Source: Gammaproteobacteria bacterium
GTDB lineage: Bacteria; Pseudomonadota; Gammaproteobacteria; Steroidobacterales; Steroidobacteraceae
Direction: 5' to 3'
DNA: 64,000 bases
Assembly: GCA_024642505.1 (NCBI GenBank)
Contig: JAHEAZ010000003.1
Location: forward strand, 56,583 to 120,582
The translations under genes and the position numbers were made by a program. The stretch's first letter is position 1; each line of letters opens with the position of its first letter. The notes beneath the pieces were generated by a model that searched no databases, was not told the origin of the DNA, and was given only the letters and a program-made list of their open reading frames with translations. Below, in pieces: positions 44,553-52,301 of this stretch.

Positions 44553-46445
44553 CTATTTTGCGGTTGCGGCGGCCGCCAGCTCGATAGAGCGTCTCGGGTT
44601 CATGAGCTTGAGGGTCCGTTCACCCGCCTGCCTGTCGTCCGAACCATCGATGATGAACTGCTTGACCTGGGCGACGGTCAGTTCAGGGTGCAATGCCCAG
44701 AGCTTTGCTGCGAGGTTGGTTACATTCGGGGCCGACATGCTGGTGCCACTGAGCTTCAGACGGGCGCCGCCGGGAACGTAGCTGTCAACCTCGAAGCCGT
44801 TGGCGTACACCTCGGAGTTGCCGAAGCTGGTGAAGGATGTCTGGTCGCCCGCCTGGTCGACGGCGCCCGACACGATGATGTTCGGTAGCTGGATGGAGCT
44901 CGGGTAGACTTCATCGAAGCCCACGTTGTTGTCGGAGTTTCCTGCCGAGATCACGAACAGCACTTGGGACGCGTCCCGCATCGCCTCGGCCAGCGCCTTG
45001 TAGCCAATGTCGTAGATCCGGCGGGCCAGTGCGCGACGCTCCTCGGGTGTGCCCGGCGCTCCAGTCTGCTCGAGCGCAGCCTCGATGCCGGACAGGTCGC
45101 CGCCCCAACTCATGTTGACGACCTTCACCCCCTGTTCAACGAAGTAGTCGATCGTACGGACCGCGGCGGCCGAATCCTTGTAGGCCTGGGCGATCGTGGG
45201 CCGGTCTCCGATGATTCGGTGGTCGAAGGTGATGCGCGCGGCCATCAGGCGCGCGGCCGGGTTGCCCGCCAGGGCTATTCCCGAAACATGTGTGCCATGC
45301 GCATAGATTCCGTACGCGCCGAGTCCTTCGACAAAGGACTGGTAGTCATCTTTCGGCAGGGACGAGAGCTTGGTCTTGAGCTCAGTCGCTTCATCGCTGT
45401 CGATGTTGGCCTGCAAGTCGCCAAAGCCCTTGTAGTACTGCTGGAAGACAGCCGGATCCGTGCCCAGGGAGCGGATCGGAAACAGCAGCTCACTGGAATA
45501 ATCGGAGTACAGGGTCCAGCCGATTCCGTTGACGTCATCGACCATGCCATTGCCGTCATCGTCCCTGCCGTTACCGGGCACCTCGTTCACGTTGACCCAG
45601 GCCTGCCCGCCCAGGGCGCCGATACCGAGGTCGACGCCAGTGTCCCACACCGCGACCAGCACCGGCGCGAGTGCATCGCTTGCGCTCAGCACGACATCGC
45701 GCTCCGCCCAGATGTCGGGCTTGAGCTCGGTCTTGTGCGCGTCAACCACCGCGGCATAGGCGTCATGTAGCGCTTCCTTGTTCGCAATCACAATCGACAG
45801 CGTGAAGGCTGCACCGAGGATGTTGTCTGCAAGTTGCTGGCTGAGCTGGCCGCTCTCCGCCGGAGGATCGAGGGAGGTCTCGAGTCCGCCGACGACGAGT
45901 CCCTCGGAAATGATTTCGAGGCGGCCCTTGGTGCTTTGAAGGTCGTCCTGAACAACTTCCCATGGCAGCTTCGCGAGCGCCGACTCGAGGCTGGTGCGCA
46001 GCGTCGCCCCAAAGGCATCTGACGGTCCCTCCCGGGCAGCGATGACCGCTTCAGCTATACGTCCCGAAGTGAGCCGCGCCGAGGGTTTCTCCTGCATCTC
46101 GCGCACGATCGCGACCTGCTTGCGGGCCTCGACGTTGTCGCCCTTCAGCATCGCGATCGTCAACAGCGTGCCGTGCATACGGCGGACAGTGGTCACGTCC
46201 TGGATGTCGTAGGTATCCAGGTCGGAGCGGATGTCCTTTTCGATAGCCTCCGCAAGGGCCCTGACTGCTGCCGCATCCGTGACCATGACGCTCGGCTTGC
46301 CGGGGAGGGTATAGGTATAGGTCGGCAGGTCGGACAGGCGGGTGATGACGGTCCTGGCCTCAGCCGCCGCCGTGGCGGGCAGGGGCAGCGTGAGCGCTGC
46401 CGCCAAGGTCAGAAAGGCGAAAATATGACGCAGGAATGCGTTCAT
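44553..46445 (-). CDS. Secreted subtilisin-like (S8) serine protease with long N-terminal region
   Basis: A 630-residue protein with a signal peptide (about 1-28). About 235 residues of helical sequence that I do not recognise follow, then a peptidase S8 domain (about 260-590). The triad is complete: D268 in VWDTGVD, H383 in YAHGTHVSGI and S569 in SGTSMSAPN, with the oxyanion N503 in ISAGN. A calcium-loop-like NGRDDDGNGMVDD follows the aspartate. No C-terminal secretion domain is visible. The N-terminal region may be a propeptide or a substrate-binding domain. It stands alone, convergent with the acyltransferase gene. Confidence 0.88.
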   Translation of the reverse strand: MNAFLRHIFAFLTLAAALTLPLPATAAAEARTVITRLSDLPTYTYTLPGKPSVMVTDAAAVRALAEAIEKDIRSDLDTYDIQDVTTVRRMHGTLLTIAMLKGDNVEARKQVAIVREMQEKPSARLTSGRIAEAVIAAREGPSDAFGATLRTSLESALAKLPWEVVQDDLQSTKGRLEIISEGLVVGGLETSLDPPAESGQLSQQLADNILGAAFTLSIVIANKEALHDAYAAVVDAHKTELKPDIWAERDVVLSASDALAPVLVAVWDTGVDLGIGALGGQAWVNVNEVPGNGRDDDGNGMVDDVNGIGWTLYSDYSSELLFPIRSLGTDPAVFQQYYKGFGDLQANIDSDEATELKTKLSSLPKDDYQSFVEGLGAYGIYAHGTHVSGIALAGNPAARLMAARITFDHRIIGDRPTIAQAYKDSAAAVRTIDYFVEQGVKVVNMSWGGDLSGIEAALEQTGAPGTPEERRALARRIYDIGYKALAEAMRDASQVLFVISAGNSDNNVGFDEVYPSSIQLPNIIVSGAVDQAGDQTSFTSFGNSEVYANGFEVDSYVPGGARLKLSGTSMSAPNVTNLAAKLWALHPELTVAQVKQFIIDGSDDRQAGERTLKLMNPRRSIELAAAATAK

Positions 46446-46537
46446 GTTGGCTTGACTCCCGGACGACTGTGCCCGCGGCAGGCGGGCGGAGGCGAGAAAG
46501 TCTAGCAGATGGCCGCAAGCAGGCCAGCTGACGCGCC

Positions 46538-46566
46538 TTGACAGGGGGGGTGCACCCCCGGAGAAT
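46538..46566 (+). promoter_or_regulatory. Promoter of the tRNA-Met gene with palindromic spacer
   Basis: A perfect TTGACA (46538-46543) and GAGAAT (46561-46566) are exactly 17 bases apart, about 34 bases before the mature tRNA. A GC-rich discriminator follows, as at stringently controlled stable-RNA promoters. The spacer contains the perfect 14-bp palindrome GGGGGTGCACCCCC (46546-46559). Hexamers and palindrome are seen; regulation is inferred. Confidence 0.65.
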
Positions 46567-46599
46567 CCGCCCTCCCCGAGGGTGTCCTTCCCACCGTGT

Positions 46600-46676
46600 G
46601 GCTAGGTAGCTCAGCTGGTTAGAGCACGGGATTCATAACCCCGGGGTCGAGAGTTCGAGTCTCTCCCTAGCCACCA
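46600..46676 (+). tRNA. tRNA-Met (anticodon CAT), elongator type
   Basis: The 77-nt sequence has a 7-bp acceptor stem GGCTAGG/CCTAGCC, the D-arm GCTC/GAGC and the anticodon loop TTCATAA (46632-46638) with CAT at 46634-46636. The T-stem is GAGAG/CTCTC, discriminator A is present, and CCA is encoded. The paired first base excludes initiator tRNA. A CAT-bearing tRNA-Ile (lysidine type) is a less likely alternative. The pair closing the anticodon loop is an A-C mismatch. Confidence 0.93.
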
Positions 46677-46690
46677 TTTCGAACTGCCTG

Positions 46691-46720
46691 GCGGCCGGAC
46701 CCGACACCGGATCCGGCCGC
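46691..46720. terminator. Hairpin between tRNA-Met and gabT
   Basis: GCGGCCGGA (46691-46699) and TCCGGCCGC (46712-46720) are perfect 9-bp arms around a 12-base loop. They lie between the tRNA gene and the convergent end of the aminotransferase gene. There is no T-run, so this is a probable but not classical terminator for both. Confidence 0.5.
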
Positions 46721-46726
46721 TGCGTG

Positions 46727-48037
46727 TCAGGCCATCTTGCGAGCCGACGCCGCCCCGCAAAGCTCGTCCATCGCCCTCTCGATGATGTCCAGCCCCTCGT
46801 CGACGACCGCGTCCTCCGCGGTGATCGGCACGAGGATGCGGATGACATTTCCGTAGACCCCACAGGAAAGGAGTATCAGGCCGAGTTCGCGTGCGCGGTT
46901 GGTCAGCGCCCTGGTCAGGTCGGCATGTGGCTGGTGTGCATCACCGTCCTTGCACAGTTCCATGGCGATCATGGCGCCGAGCGCGCGGACCTCGGCGATC
47001 TCCTGGTGGCGGCCGGCCATGGCCTTCAGCCGGGCGGCCATGCGAGCGCCCAGCATCTCGGCGCGCTCGAGAATCCTCTCCTGTATGAAGACGTCCAGCA
47101 CTGCGCAGGCCGCAGCACAAGCCACTGGATTGCCGGCGTAGGTACCGCCCAATCCGCCAGGACCGCAAGCATCCATGATTTCGGCCCGGCCGGTGACGGC
47201 GGAGACCGGAAATCCGCCGGCGATGGACTTTGCGATCGTGGTCAGGTCGCCAGCGACCCCATAGTGTTCCATTGCAAACATCCGCCCGGTGCGGCCGGCG
47301 CCGCTCTGGATCTCGTCGGCGATGAACACGATGCCGTGCCGGTCACAGAGTTCGCGCAGCCGGACCAGGAATTCCTTCGGCGCGACATAAAAACCGCCTT
47401 CTCCCTGCACTGGCTCGACGATGATCGCAGCCACCCGTTCCGCCTCCACGTCGCACTTGAAGATCTGCTCCAGCGCATGAATCGAGTCGCCGACCGACAC
47501 GCCGTGCAGTGCGTTCGGAAACGGGGCGTGGTAGACCTCGCCTGGCATCGGGCCGAAGCCTGCCTTGTAGGGCGCCACCTTGCCGGTTAGCGCCAGCGCC
47601 AGGAGCGTGCGGCCGTGGAAACCGCCGGAGAACGAGATCACCGCGGAACGCCTGGTATAAGCGCGCGCGATCTTGATGGCGTTCTCGACTGCTTCGGCGC
47701 CGGTCGACATCAGCAGCGTCTTCTTGGGGCCCGGTCCGGGAGCCAGGCGGTTGAGCCGCTCGCACAGTTCGACGTAGGGCTCGTAGCCGGTGACCTGGAA
47801 GCAGGTATGGGTGAGTTTCTCGAGCTGCCGGTGCACCGCTTCGAGGACTTTCGGGTGCCGGTGCCCGGTATTGAGCACGGCGATACCGCCAGCGAAATCA
47901 ACGTAGCGCCGCCCATCGACGTCCCACAGCAGCGCATTTTCTGCGCGGTCGATGAATACGGGGTGCGCCAGCGACACGCCACGGGCCACAGCCGCTTCGC
48001 GCCGTTCCAGCAGGAGGTCGTTACGGGTCTTGTCCAT
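46727..48037 (-). CDS. gabT: 4-aminobutyrate aminotransferase (GabT-like, class III)
   Basis: A 436-residue class III PLP aminotransferase. The cofactor lysine is K270 in [12 protein letters not shown], with the [18 protein letters not shown] aspartate motif and the phosphate-binding [13 protein letters not shown]. The sequence around [17 protein letters not shown] and [12 protein letters not shown] is the GABA-aminotransferase pattern. I therefore prefer GabT over acetylornithine aminotransferase. ATG 48037 gives the usual start. No succinate-semialdehyde dehydrogenase gene is adjacent. Confidence 0.88.
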   Translation of the reverse strand: MDKTRNDLLLERREAAVARGVSLAHPVFIDRAENALLWDVDGRRYVDFAGGIAVLNTGHRHPKVLEAVHRQLEKLTHTCFQVTGYEPYVELCERLNRLAPGPGPKKTLLMSTGAEAVENAIKIARAYTRRSAVISFSGGFHGRTLLALALTGKVAPYKAGFGPMPGEVYHAPFPNALHGVSVGDSIHALEQIFKCDVEAERVAAIIVEPVQGEGGFYVAPKEFLVRLRELCDRHGIVFIADEIQSGAGRTGRMFAMEHYGVAGDLTTIAKSIAGGFPVSAVTGRAEIMDACGPGGLGGTYAGNPVACAAACAVLDVFIQERILERAEMLGARMAARLKAMAGRHQEIAEVRALGAMIAMELCKDGDAHQPHADLTRALTNRARELGLILLSCGVYGNVIRILVPITAEDAVVDEGLDIIERAMDELCGAASARKMA

Positions 48038-48237
48038 GTCTGGCTCCGGGGCGCGTCTGGGCGCCGGCACTGACTACAGCAGCCGTTGATTCTAACCCAG
48101 CCGGGACGTCGTCATGCGCGGCACGCGGCGGACGGCCGGCTACCAGCCGTACCGTAGCGGTATGCCCCGATAGGGTAGGTGGCACCCGCTCGCTATCTTG
48201 GGCTCCAGTCCGGACCAGCACCAAGGGGGGTATCGCG

Positions 48238-48972
48238 TTGGGCCGTTTTTTGCGCGAAATGCTGCGATCGCTCGGTGGCAGCGCGCGTGATCTTACTCCG
48301 ATCGTGCTGGTGGTCGCCTTCTTCGAGCTGGTGGTATTGCGACAACCGGTGCCGGATCTCGGGGGGATGCTCTACGGAACCGCCCTGGTGCTGATCGGAC
48401 TCGCCCTGTTCGTTCGCGGTCTTGAGATGGCCCTGTTCCCGATCGGCGAAAACATCGCCCAGGGATTTGTCCGCAAGGGCAGCCTGTTCTGGTTGCTGCT
48501 TTTCGCGTTCGGGCTCGGCTTCGGCACGACAGTCGCCGAACCCGCATTGATCGCGATAGCGGACGAGGCGGCGACTATTGCCGCGGCTGGCGGCGTGCTC
48601 GAGGATACGGCGGTTGCGCGCAGTGACTACGCACTGGGACTGCGCCTGACAGTGGCGCTATCCGTCGGTTTCGCAATCGTCCTGGGTGTAATCCGCATTC
48701 TGAAGGGCTGGCCGATACAGTATTTCATCATCACGGGCTACCTCGGCGTGGTGCTGATGACATCCTTCGCCCCGGCGGAAATCGTCGGCATTGCCTACGA
48801 TTCCGGTGGTGTTACCACCTCGACCGTGACGGTGCCGCTGGTGACCGCGCTCGGCGTTGGCCTGGCATCCGCCATTCGCGGCCGCAACCCGATGGTGGAT
48901 GGATTCGGACTGATCGCGTTTGCATCACTGACGCCAATGATATTCGTGATGGCCTATGGGATGGTCGCGTGA
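48238..48972 (+). CDS. DUF1538 integral membrane protein, first paralogue
   Basis: A 244-residue protein with six to seven predicted membrane spans. It matches the DUF1538 pattern: [18 protein letters not shown] (about residues 94-111), [16 protein letters not shown] (187-202) and [15 protein letters not shown] near the end. No biochemical role is established that I know of; polar residues in these helix-breaking motifs suggest a transporter or channel. The start is TTG 48238 behind AAGGGGGG. Its stop overlaps the GTG start of the next gene, a close paralogue, so the two are probably made in equal amounts and may form one complex. Confidence 0.85.
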   Translation: MGRFLREMLRSLGGSARDLTPIVLVVAFFELVVLRQPVPDLGGMLYGTALVLIGLALFVRGLEMALFPIGENIAQGFVRKGSLFWLLLFAFGLGFGTTVAEPALIAIADEAATIAAAGGVLEDTAVARSDYALGLRLTVALSVGFAIVLGVIRILKGWPIQYFIITGYLGVVLMTSFAPAEIVGIAYDSGGVTTSTVTVPLVTALGVGLASAIRGRNPMVDGFGLIAFASLTPMIFVMAYGMVA

Positions 48973-49760
48973 TTGAGGCGCTGGAAAACTTCCTGCACGC
49001 GGTACTCGGAATGCTCGCTGACGTGTTGCCGATCATCGCGGTGCTGCTGTTTTTCCAGTTGCTGGTGCTGCGTCGTGCCATGCCCAACCGGCGCCGCGTG
49101 CTCGTCGGGTTTGTCTACGTGCTGGTCGGGATGACGTTATTCCTCGACGGCCTCGCCGAGGCGCTTTTCCCCCTTGGCCGCTTGATGGCGGAGCAGTTGA
49201 CGGCGCCGGAGTTCATACGCGGCGCGGCCGGCAACCCGGCCGGACCTGTGGCCTGGCAGGACTATGGCTGGGTCTATGCATTCGGGGCCGCTATCGGCTT
49301 CGCGACGACGGTGGCTGAGCCCGCGTTGATCGCAGTGGCGATCAAGGCCGAACTGGTTTCGGGCGGGACCATCTCCACCCGCGGCCTGCGGTTCGCTGTC
49401 GCGATCGGAGTGGCTATCGGCATCGCGCTCGGGACCTTCCGGATCGTGACCGGCACGCCGCTGCACTGGTACATCATGACAGGCTACCTCGTGGCAGTGG
49501 TTCAGACGGCATTCGCCCCGCGCGAGATCATCCCGCTGGCCTATGATTCGGGCGGGGTGACGACGTCGACCGTGACGGTGCCGCTGGTGGCCGCACTGGG
49601 CCTCGGCCTGGCGAGCACGATTCCGGGTCGCAGCCCCTTGATCGATGGGTTCGGGCTGATCGCCTTTGCCAGCCTGTTTCCGATAATGACGGTGATGGGC
49701 TACGCACAGCTGGGTGCGCTTCGCGCCGGGAAGTGGCGCCGGCGGCGGCGCAAGGACTGA
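48969..49760 (+). CDS. DUF1538 integral membrane protein, second paralogue
   Basis: A 263-residue membrane protein aligned end to end with the preceding gene. It has [14 protein letters not shown], an identical 16-residue [16 protein letters not shown], and [16 protein letters not shown]. It adds a short periplasmic or cytoplasmic insert after the second span (about 75-92) and a basic C-terminus (KWRRRRRKD), which probably faces the cytoplasm. The GTG start overlaps the previous stop by three bases. The PII-like gene follows 27 bp downstream. Confidence 0.85.
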   Translation: MIEALENFLHAVLGMLADVLPIIAVLLFFQLLVLRRAMPNRRRVLVGFVYVLVGMTLFLDGLAEALFPLGRLMAEQLTAPEFIRGAAGNPAGPVAWQDYGWVYAFGAAIGFATTVAEPALIAVAIKAELVSGGTISTRGLRFAVAIGVAIGIALGTFRIVTGTPLHWYIMTGYLVAVVQTAFAPREIIPLAYDSGGVTTSTVTVPLVAALGLGLASTIPGRSPLIDGFGLIAFASLFPIMTVMGYAQLGALRAGKWRRRRRKD

Positions 49761-49787
49761 TCCCGCGCAGGGGATCTGGGAGGAACG

Positions 49788-50138
49788 ATGCATTTCAAGC
49801 TGATCGTGGTGATGGTCGAGGACGCCAAGACCAACACGGTGCTGGAGGCCGCGCGCGAAGCGGGTGCGACTGGCGCAACCGTGCTGAACCAGGCGCGCGG
49901 CGAGGGGTTAAAGCCGGCCAAGACGTTTTTCGGGTTGTCGGTGGAATCGCAGCGTGACGTCCTGCTGATGCTGGTCGAGGAACACCTGTGCCGGCGCATC
50001 CTGGAGACCATTTCGCGGGTCGGCGAATTCGACGACACCCCTGGAACCGGTATCGCGATACAGGTTGACGTCGAGGACGCCGTGGGAGTGAGTCACCAGA
50101 TCCGGGCGCTGACCGGCGCCGTGGAGGAGGAGCTATGA
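49788..50138 (+). CDS. PII-like signalling protein
   Basis: A 116-residue protein with the ferredoxin-like PII fold: MHFKLIVVMVED as strand 1, VLEAAREAGATGATVL as helix and strand, a shortened T-loop region around GEGLKPAKTFFG, VESQRDVLLMLVEEHL, and FDDTPGTGIAIQVDVEDAVGV in the nucleotide-binding position. The classic T-loop tyrosine used for uridylylation is absent, and the length is close to GlnB. PII-like proteins commonly bind adenine nucleotides and gate a neighbouring membrane protein. By position the two DUF1538 proteins would be its target (inference). Its stop overlaps the next start (ATGA). Confidence 0.85.
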   Translation: MHFKLIVVMVEDAKTNTVLEAAREAGATGATVLNQARGEGLKPAKTFFGLSVESQRDVLLMLVEEHLCRRILETISRVGEFDDTPGTGIAIQVDVEDAVGVSHQIRALTGAVEEEL

Positions 50139-50542
50139 ACGAGTCGCACGACCTGATTCGCGTTCGCGAAGTGATGAAGACGGAGGTCGACATCATTGAT
50201 GGCTTGATCACGGTCGCCGACGCGCTGAAGCGCATGAAACACGTCGGCAACCGCGCCCTGGTCATCGACAAACGCCACGCGGACGACGAGTACGGCGTCG
50301 TGTTGCTGGCCGACATAGCGAGATTGGTGCTGGCGCGGGACAAGTCTCCGGACCGGGTCAATGTCTATGAAATCATGTCAAAGCCGGTGCTGGGAGTCGA
50401 TCCCGCCATGGACATCCGCTACTGCGCGCGCATGTTCGAGAAATTCGGGCTGTCACTCGCGCCGGTAATCGAGGGCGGCAAGGTCATTGGGCTGGTCAGC
50501 TACAACGACCTGGTACTCAAGGGAATGGTGCCAGGTCTTTGA
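50135..50542 (+). CDS. Two-CBS-domain regulatory protein
   Basis: A 135-residue protein made of one CBS pair: VREVMKTEVDIIDGLITVADAL followed by NRALVIDKRHADDEYGVVLLADIARLV, then VYEIMSKPVLGVDPAMDIR and GLSLAPVIEGGKVIGLVSYNDLV. CBS pairs usually bind adenosine nucleotides. It overlaps the PII-like gene by four bases and ends the DUF1538 operon, so the membrane proteins may be under two nucleotide sensors. Its 3' end overlaps the convergent yjdF-like gene by 43 bp. Confidence 0.88.
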   Translation: MNESHDLIRVREVMKTEVDIIDGLITVADALKRMKHVGNRALVIDKRHADDEYGVVLLADIARLVLARDKSPDRVNVYEIMSKPVLGVDPAMDIRYCARMFEKFGLSLAPVIEGGKVIGLVSYNDLVLKGMVPGL

Positions 50543-51189
50543 GGCTGTAATCGCACCGGCAATCTTCCGGCAACGCCCAGCACGGAAACCGCCAGCACCG
50601 ATCCGAGCATCGCGAGCGCCATGTCCTTCTGCGCGTCCCAGATGTCGCCCTGCGTACCCAGGTAGGCCTGGCCAAGGTCGCCACCAAAGAGCATGGCGGC
50701 TGCCCACTCGACCAGTTCGTAGATCACCGAGTGTGACGTGACGAACAGCAGCGGGAAAAGTGCGGCCCAGGCCCGTGGGTAGCGGCCGTAATGAGCAAAC
50801 AATTCGGCTGCCGCGGGCGTAATGAGCAGCCCGTAGAGAAAATGAATGAGGCGGTCGTAGTGGTTCCTCTCAAAACCCAGCATCGCGTCGAGCGATCGGC
50901 CGGTCATCCAGGCGAACCACTGATCGTAAGGAACCAGCGAATAGGTGTAATGCGCGCCGAGCTCGTGAAAGGTAAAGAATACGAACAGGCAACCATAGGC
51001 AAGATTACTGAAGCGTAGGCGCTTGCGTGTCAGGATCAGCGCTGGCAACGCAATCAGAACCAGGAGGTTTTCGAGCAGCCAGTCCTGCCGGTAGTGCGGG
51101 TCTATCGCCAGGATTGTCCAGACAGAGCAGAAGACACCGAGCAGTACGGCGGGGTAGCGCCAGGCCCGGTCGGTCGCCGATTTTGTCAT
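50500..51189 (-). CDS. yjdF: YjdF-like (DUF2238) integral membrane protein
   Basis: A 229-residue inner-membrane protein with about six spans. The DUF2238 pattern is clear: FTFHELGAHYTYSLVPYDQW, NHYDRLIHFLYGLLI, SHSVIYELVEWAAAMLFG and YLGTQGDIWDAQKDMALA. Conserved histidines, glutamates and aspartates in the membrane could bind metal or catalyse a reaction, but the function is unknown. It converges with the DUF1538 operon. Confidence 0.87.
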   Translation of the reverse strand: MTKSATDRAWRYPAVLLGVFCSVWTILAIDPHYRQDWLLENLLVLIALPALILTRKRLRFSNLAYGCLFVFFTFHELGAHYTYSLVPYDQWFAWMTGRSLDAMLGFERNHYDRLIHFLYGLLITPAAAELFAHYGRYPRAWAALFPLLFVTSHSVIYELVEWAAAMLFGGDLGQAYLGTQGDIWDAQKDMALAMLGSVLAVSVLGVAGRLPVRLQPQRPGTIPLSTRSL

Positions 51190-51320
51190 TGCCGGCCTTT
51201 CCTTATCCGGGTAGGTAGACTCCGCCGCAACTTAGGCACAAGTGGGGCTGGCACCGCCCCGCTGCGGGGTCTAGTCTGAAATGACCCTGCTTACATGTGT
51301 GCATGAAAAGGGGTGCGTCC

Positions 51321-52292
51321 ATGAAGGTCAAGCACATCCTGGTGGCGATGGCCAATCCAGGCGCGAGGTCGTCGGTAGCGCTCGACAAGGCCGTCACGCT
51401 GGCGCGCAAGACCGGCGCTGACCTGACACTCTTCCATAGCCTTTACAGCCCCTATGTGGCGGGCGAGCAATTCTACAGCCCGGATGCCCTCGAGAAGGAC
51501 ATCGAAGGCGCGGTCAACGCACGCAAGGCCCAATTGGCCCGGATCGCACTGCCGCTCGGAAAGGAAGGAATCAGTGTCCGCGTCAGGGTCCGCTGGGATT
51601 ACCCGGTCTATGAAAGTATCGTTCGCGAGGCAATGCGCGAGGGCGTCGACCTGGTCGTTGCCGAGAGCCATCGCCATACGCGGGCCGCCCGGGTAGTACT
51701 TTCCAACACCGACTGGCAGCTGATCAGGCTGTGTCCCTGCCCGGTGCTGTTCGTCAAGACGGCCAGGCCCTACGATCGGGTTCGCGTGCTGGCGGCCGTC
51801 GATCCGTTGCACGCGCATGCCAAGCCTGAAGCGCTCGACAACAAGCTTCTGGAGCGCGGTAACCAGTTCGCCGAATTGTTCAATGGCAGGATGCACGTGG
51901 TGCACGCCTACCTGCTGGCCACCCCGTTCACCTCCGGTGTGCTGATGGAACCGGTTCCGTTGCCGGTCAATGTTGCCGAGCAGCATCTCGCCGGGGTGCG
52001 CAAGGCTTTCGACAAGCTGGTGAAGCGCTATGCGCTCGGACCTAAGCGCAGCCACCTGCGGTCCGGCCATGCCAGCGTCGAAATTCCCGCGATTGCCGAG
52101 GAGATCGGAGCCGGCCTGGTGATCATGGGTGCGGTTTCCCGCAGCGGCCTGAAGCGGCTGTTCATCGGCAGCACTGCCGAGCGCGTGATCGATCACCTCA
52201 AGTGCGACGTCCTGGTGATCAAGCCGGAAGGCTTCAAGTCGCCCGTACCGCGCAGGCCGGGGTACCGGCCCGTGGTGTTGCCGCCGCTCTAG
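51321..52292 (+). CDS. uspE: Tandem-domain universal stress protein (UspE-like)
   Basis: A 323-residue protein with two Usp domains (about 1-150 and 160-310). The first starts VKHILVAMANPGARSSVALDKAV. The second ends with the nucleotide-binding pattern GAVSRSGLKRLFIGST, followed by CDVLVIKP. The first domain has lost the glycine-rich loop, a common feature of UspE. I chose ATG 51321 because AAGGGG lies upstream at normal distance. The space before it contains GC-rich inverted repeats (51257-51269). It stands alone. Confidence 0.9.
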   Translation: MKVKHILVAMANPGARSSVALDKAVTLARKTGADLTLFHSLYSPYVAGEQFYSPDALEKDIEGAVNARKAQLARIALPLGKEGISVRVRVRWDYPVYESIVREAMREGVDLVVAESHRHTRAARVVLSNTDWQLIRLCPCPVLFVKTARPYDRVRVLAAVDPLHAHAKPEALDNKLLERGNQFAELFNGRMHVVHAYLLATPFTSGVLMEPVPLPVNVAEQHLAGVRKAFDKLVKRYALGPKRSHLRSGHASVEIPAIAEEIGAGLVIMGAVSRSGLKRLFIGSTAERVIDHLKCDVLVIKPEGFKSPVPRRPGYRPVVLPPL

Positions 52293-52301
52293 GTGCCGGG
52301 G

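Noticed and set aside
46600..46676. Initiator tRNA-fMet
   Set aside because: The first base of the acceptor stem is paired (G-C), whereas bacterial initiators have a mismatch there.
51257..51269. CCCCGC/GCGGGG inverted repeat upstream of the UspE-like gene as part of the GGGGAC repeat family
   Set aside because: It lacks the GAC/GTC core and flanks shared by the other copies.
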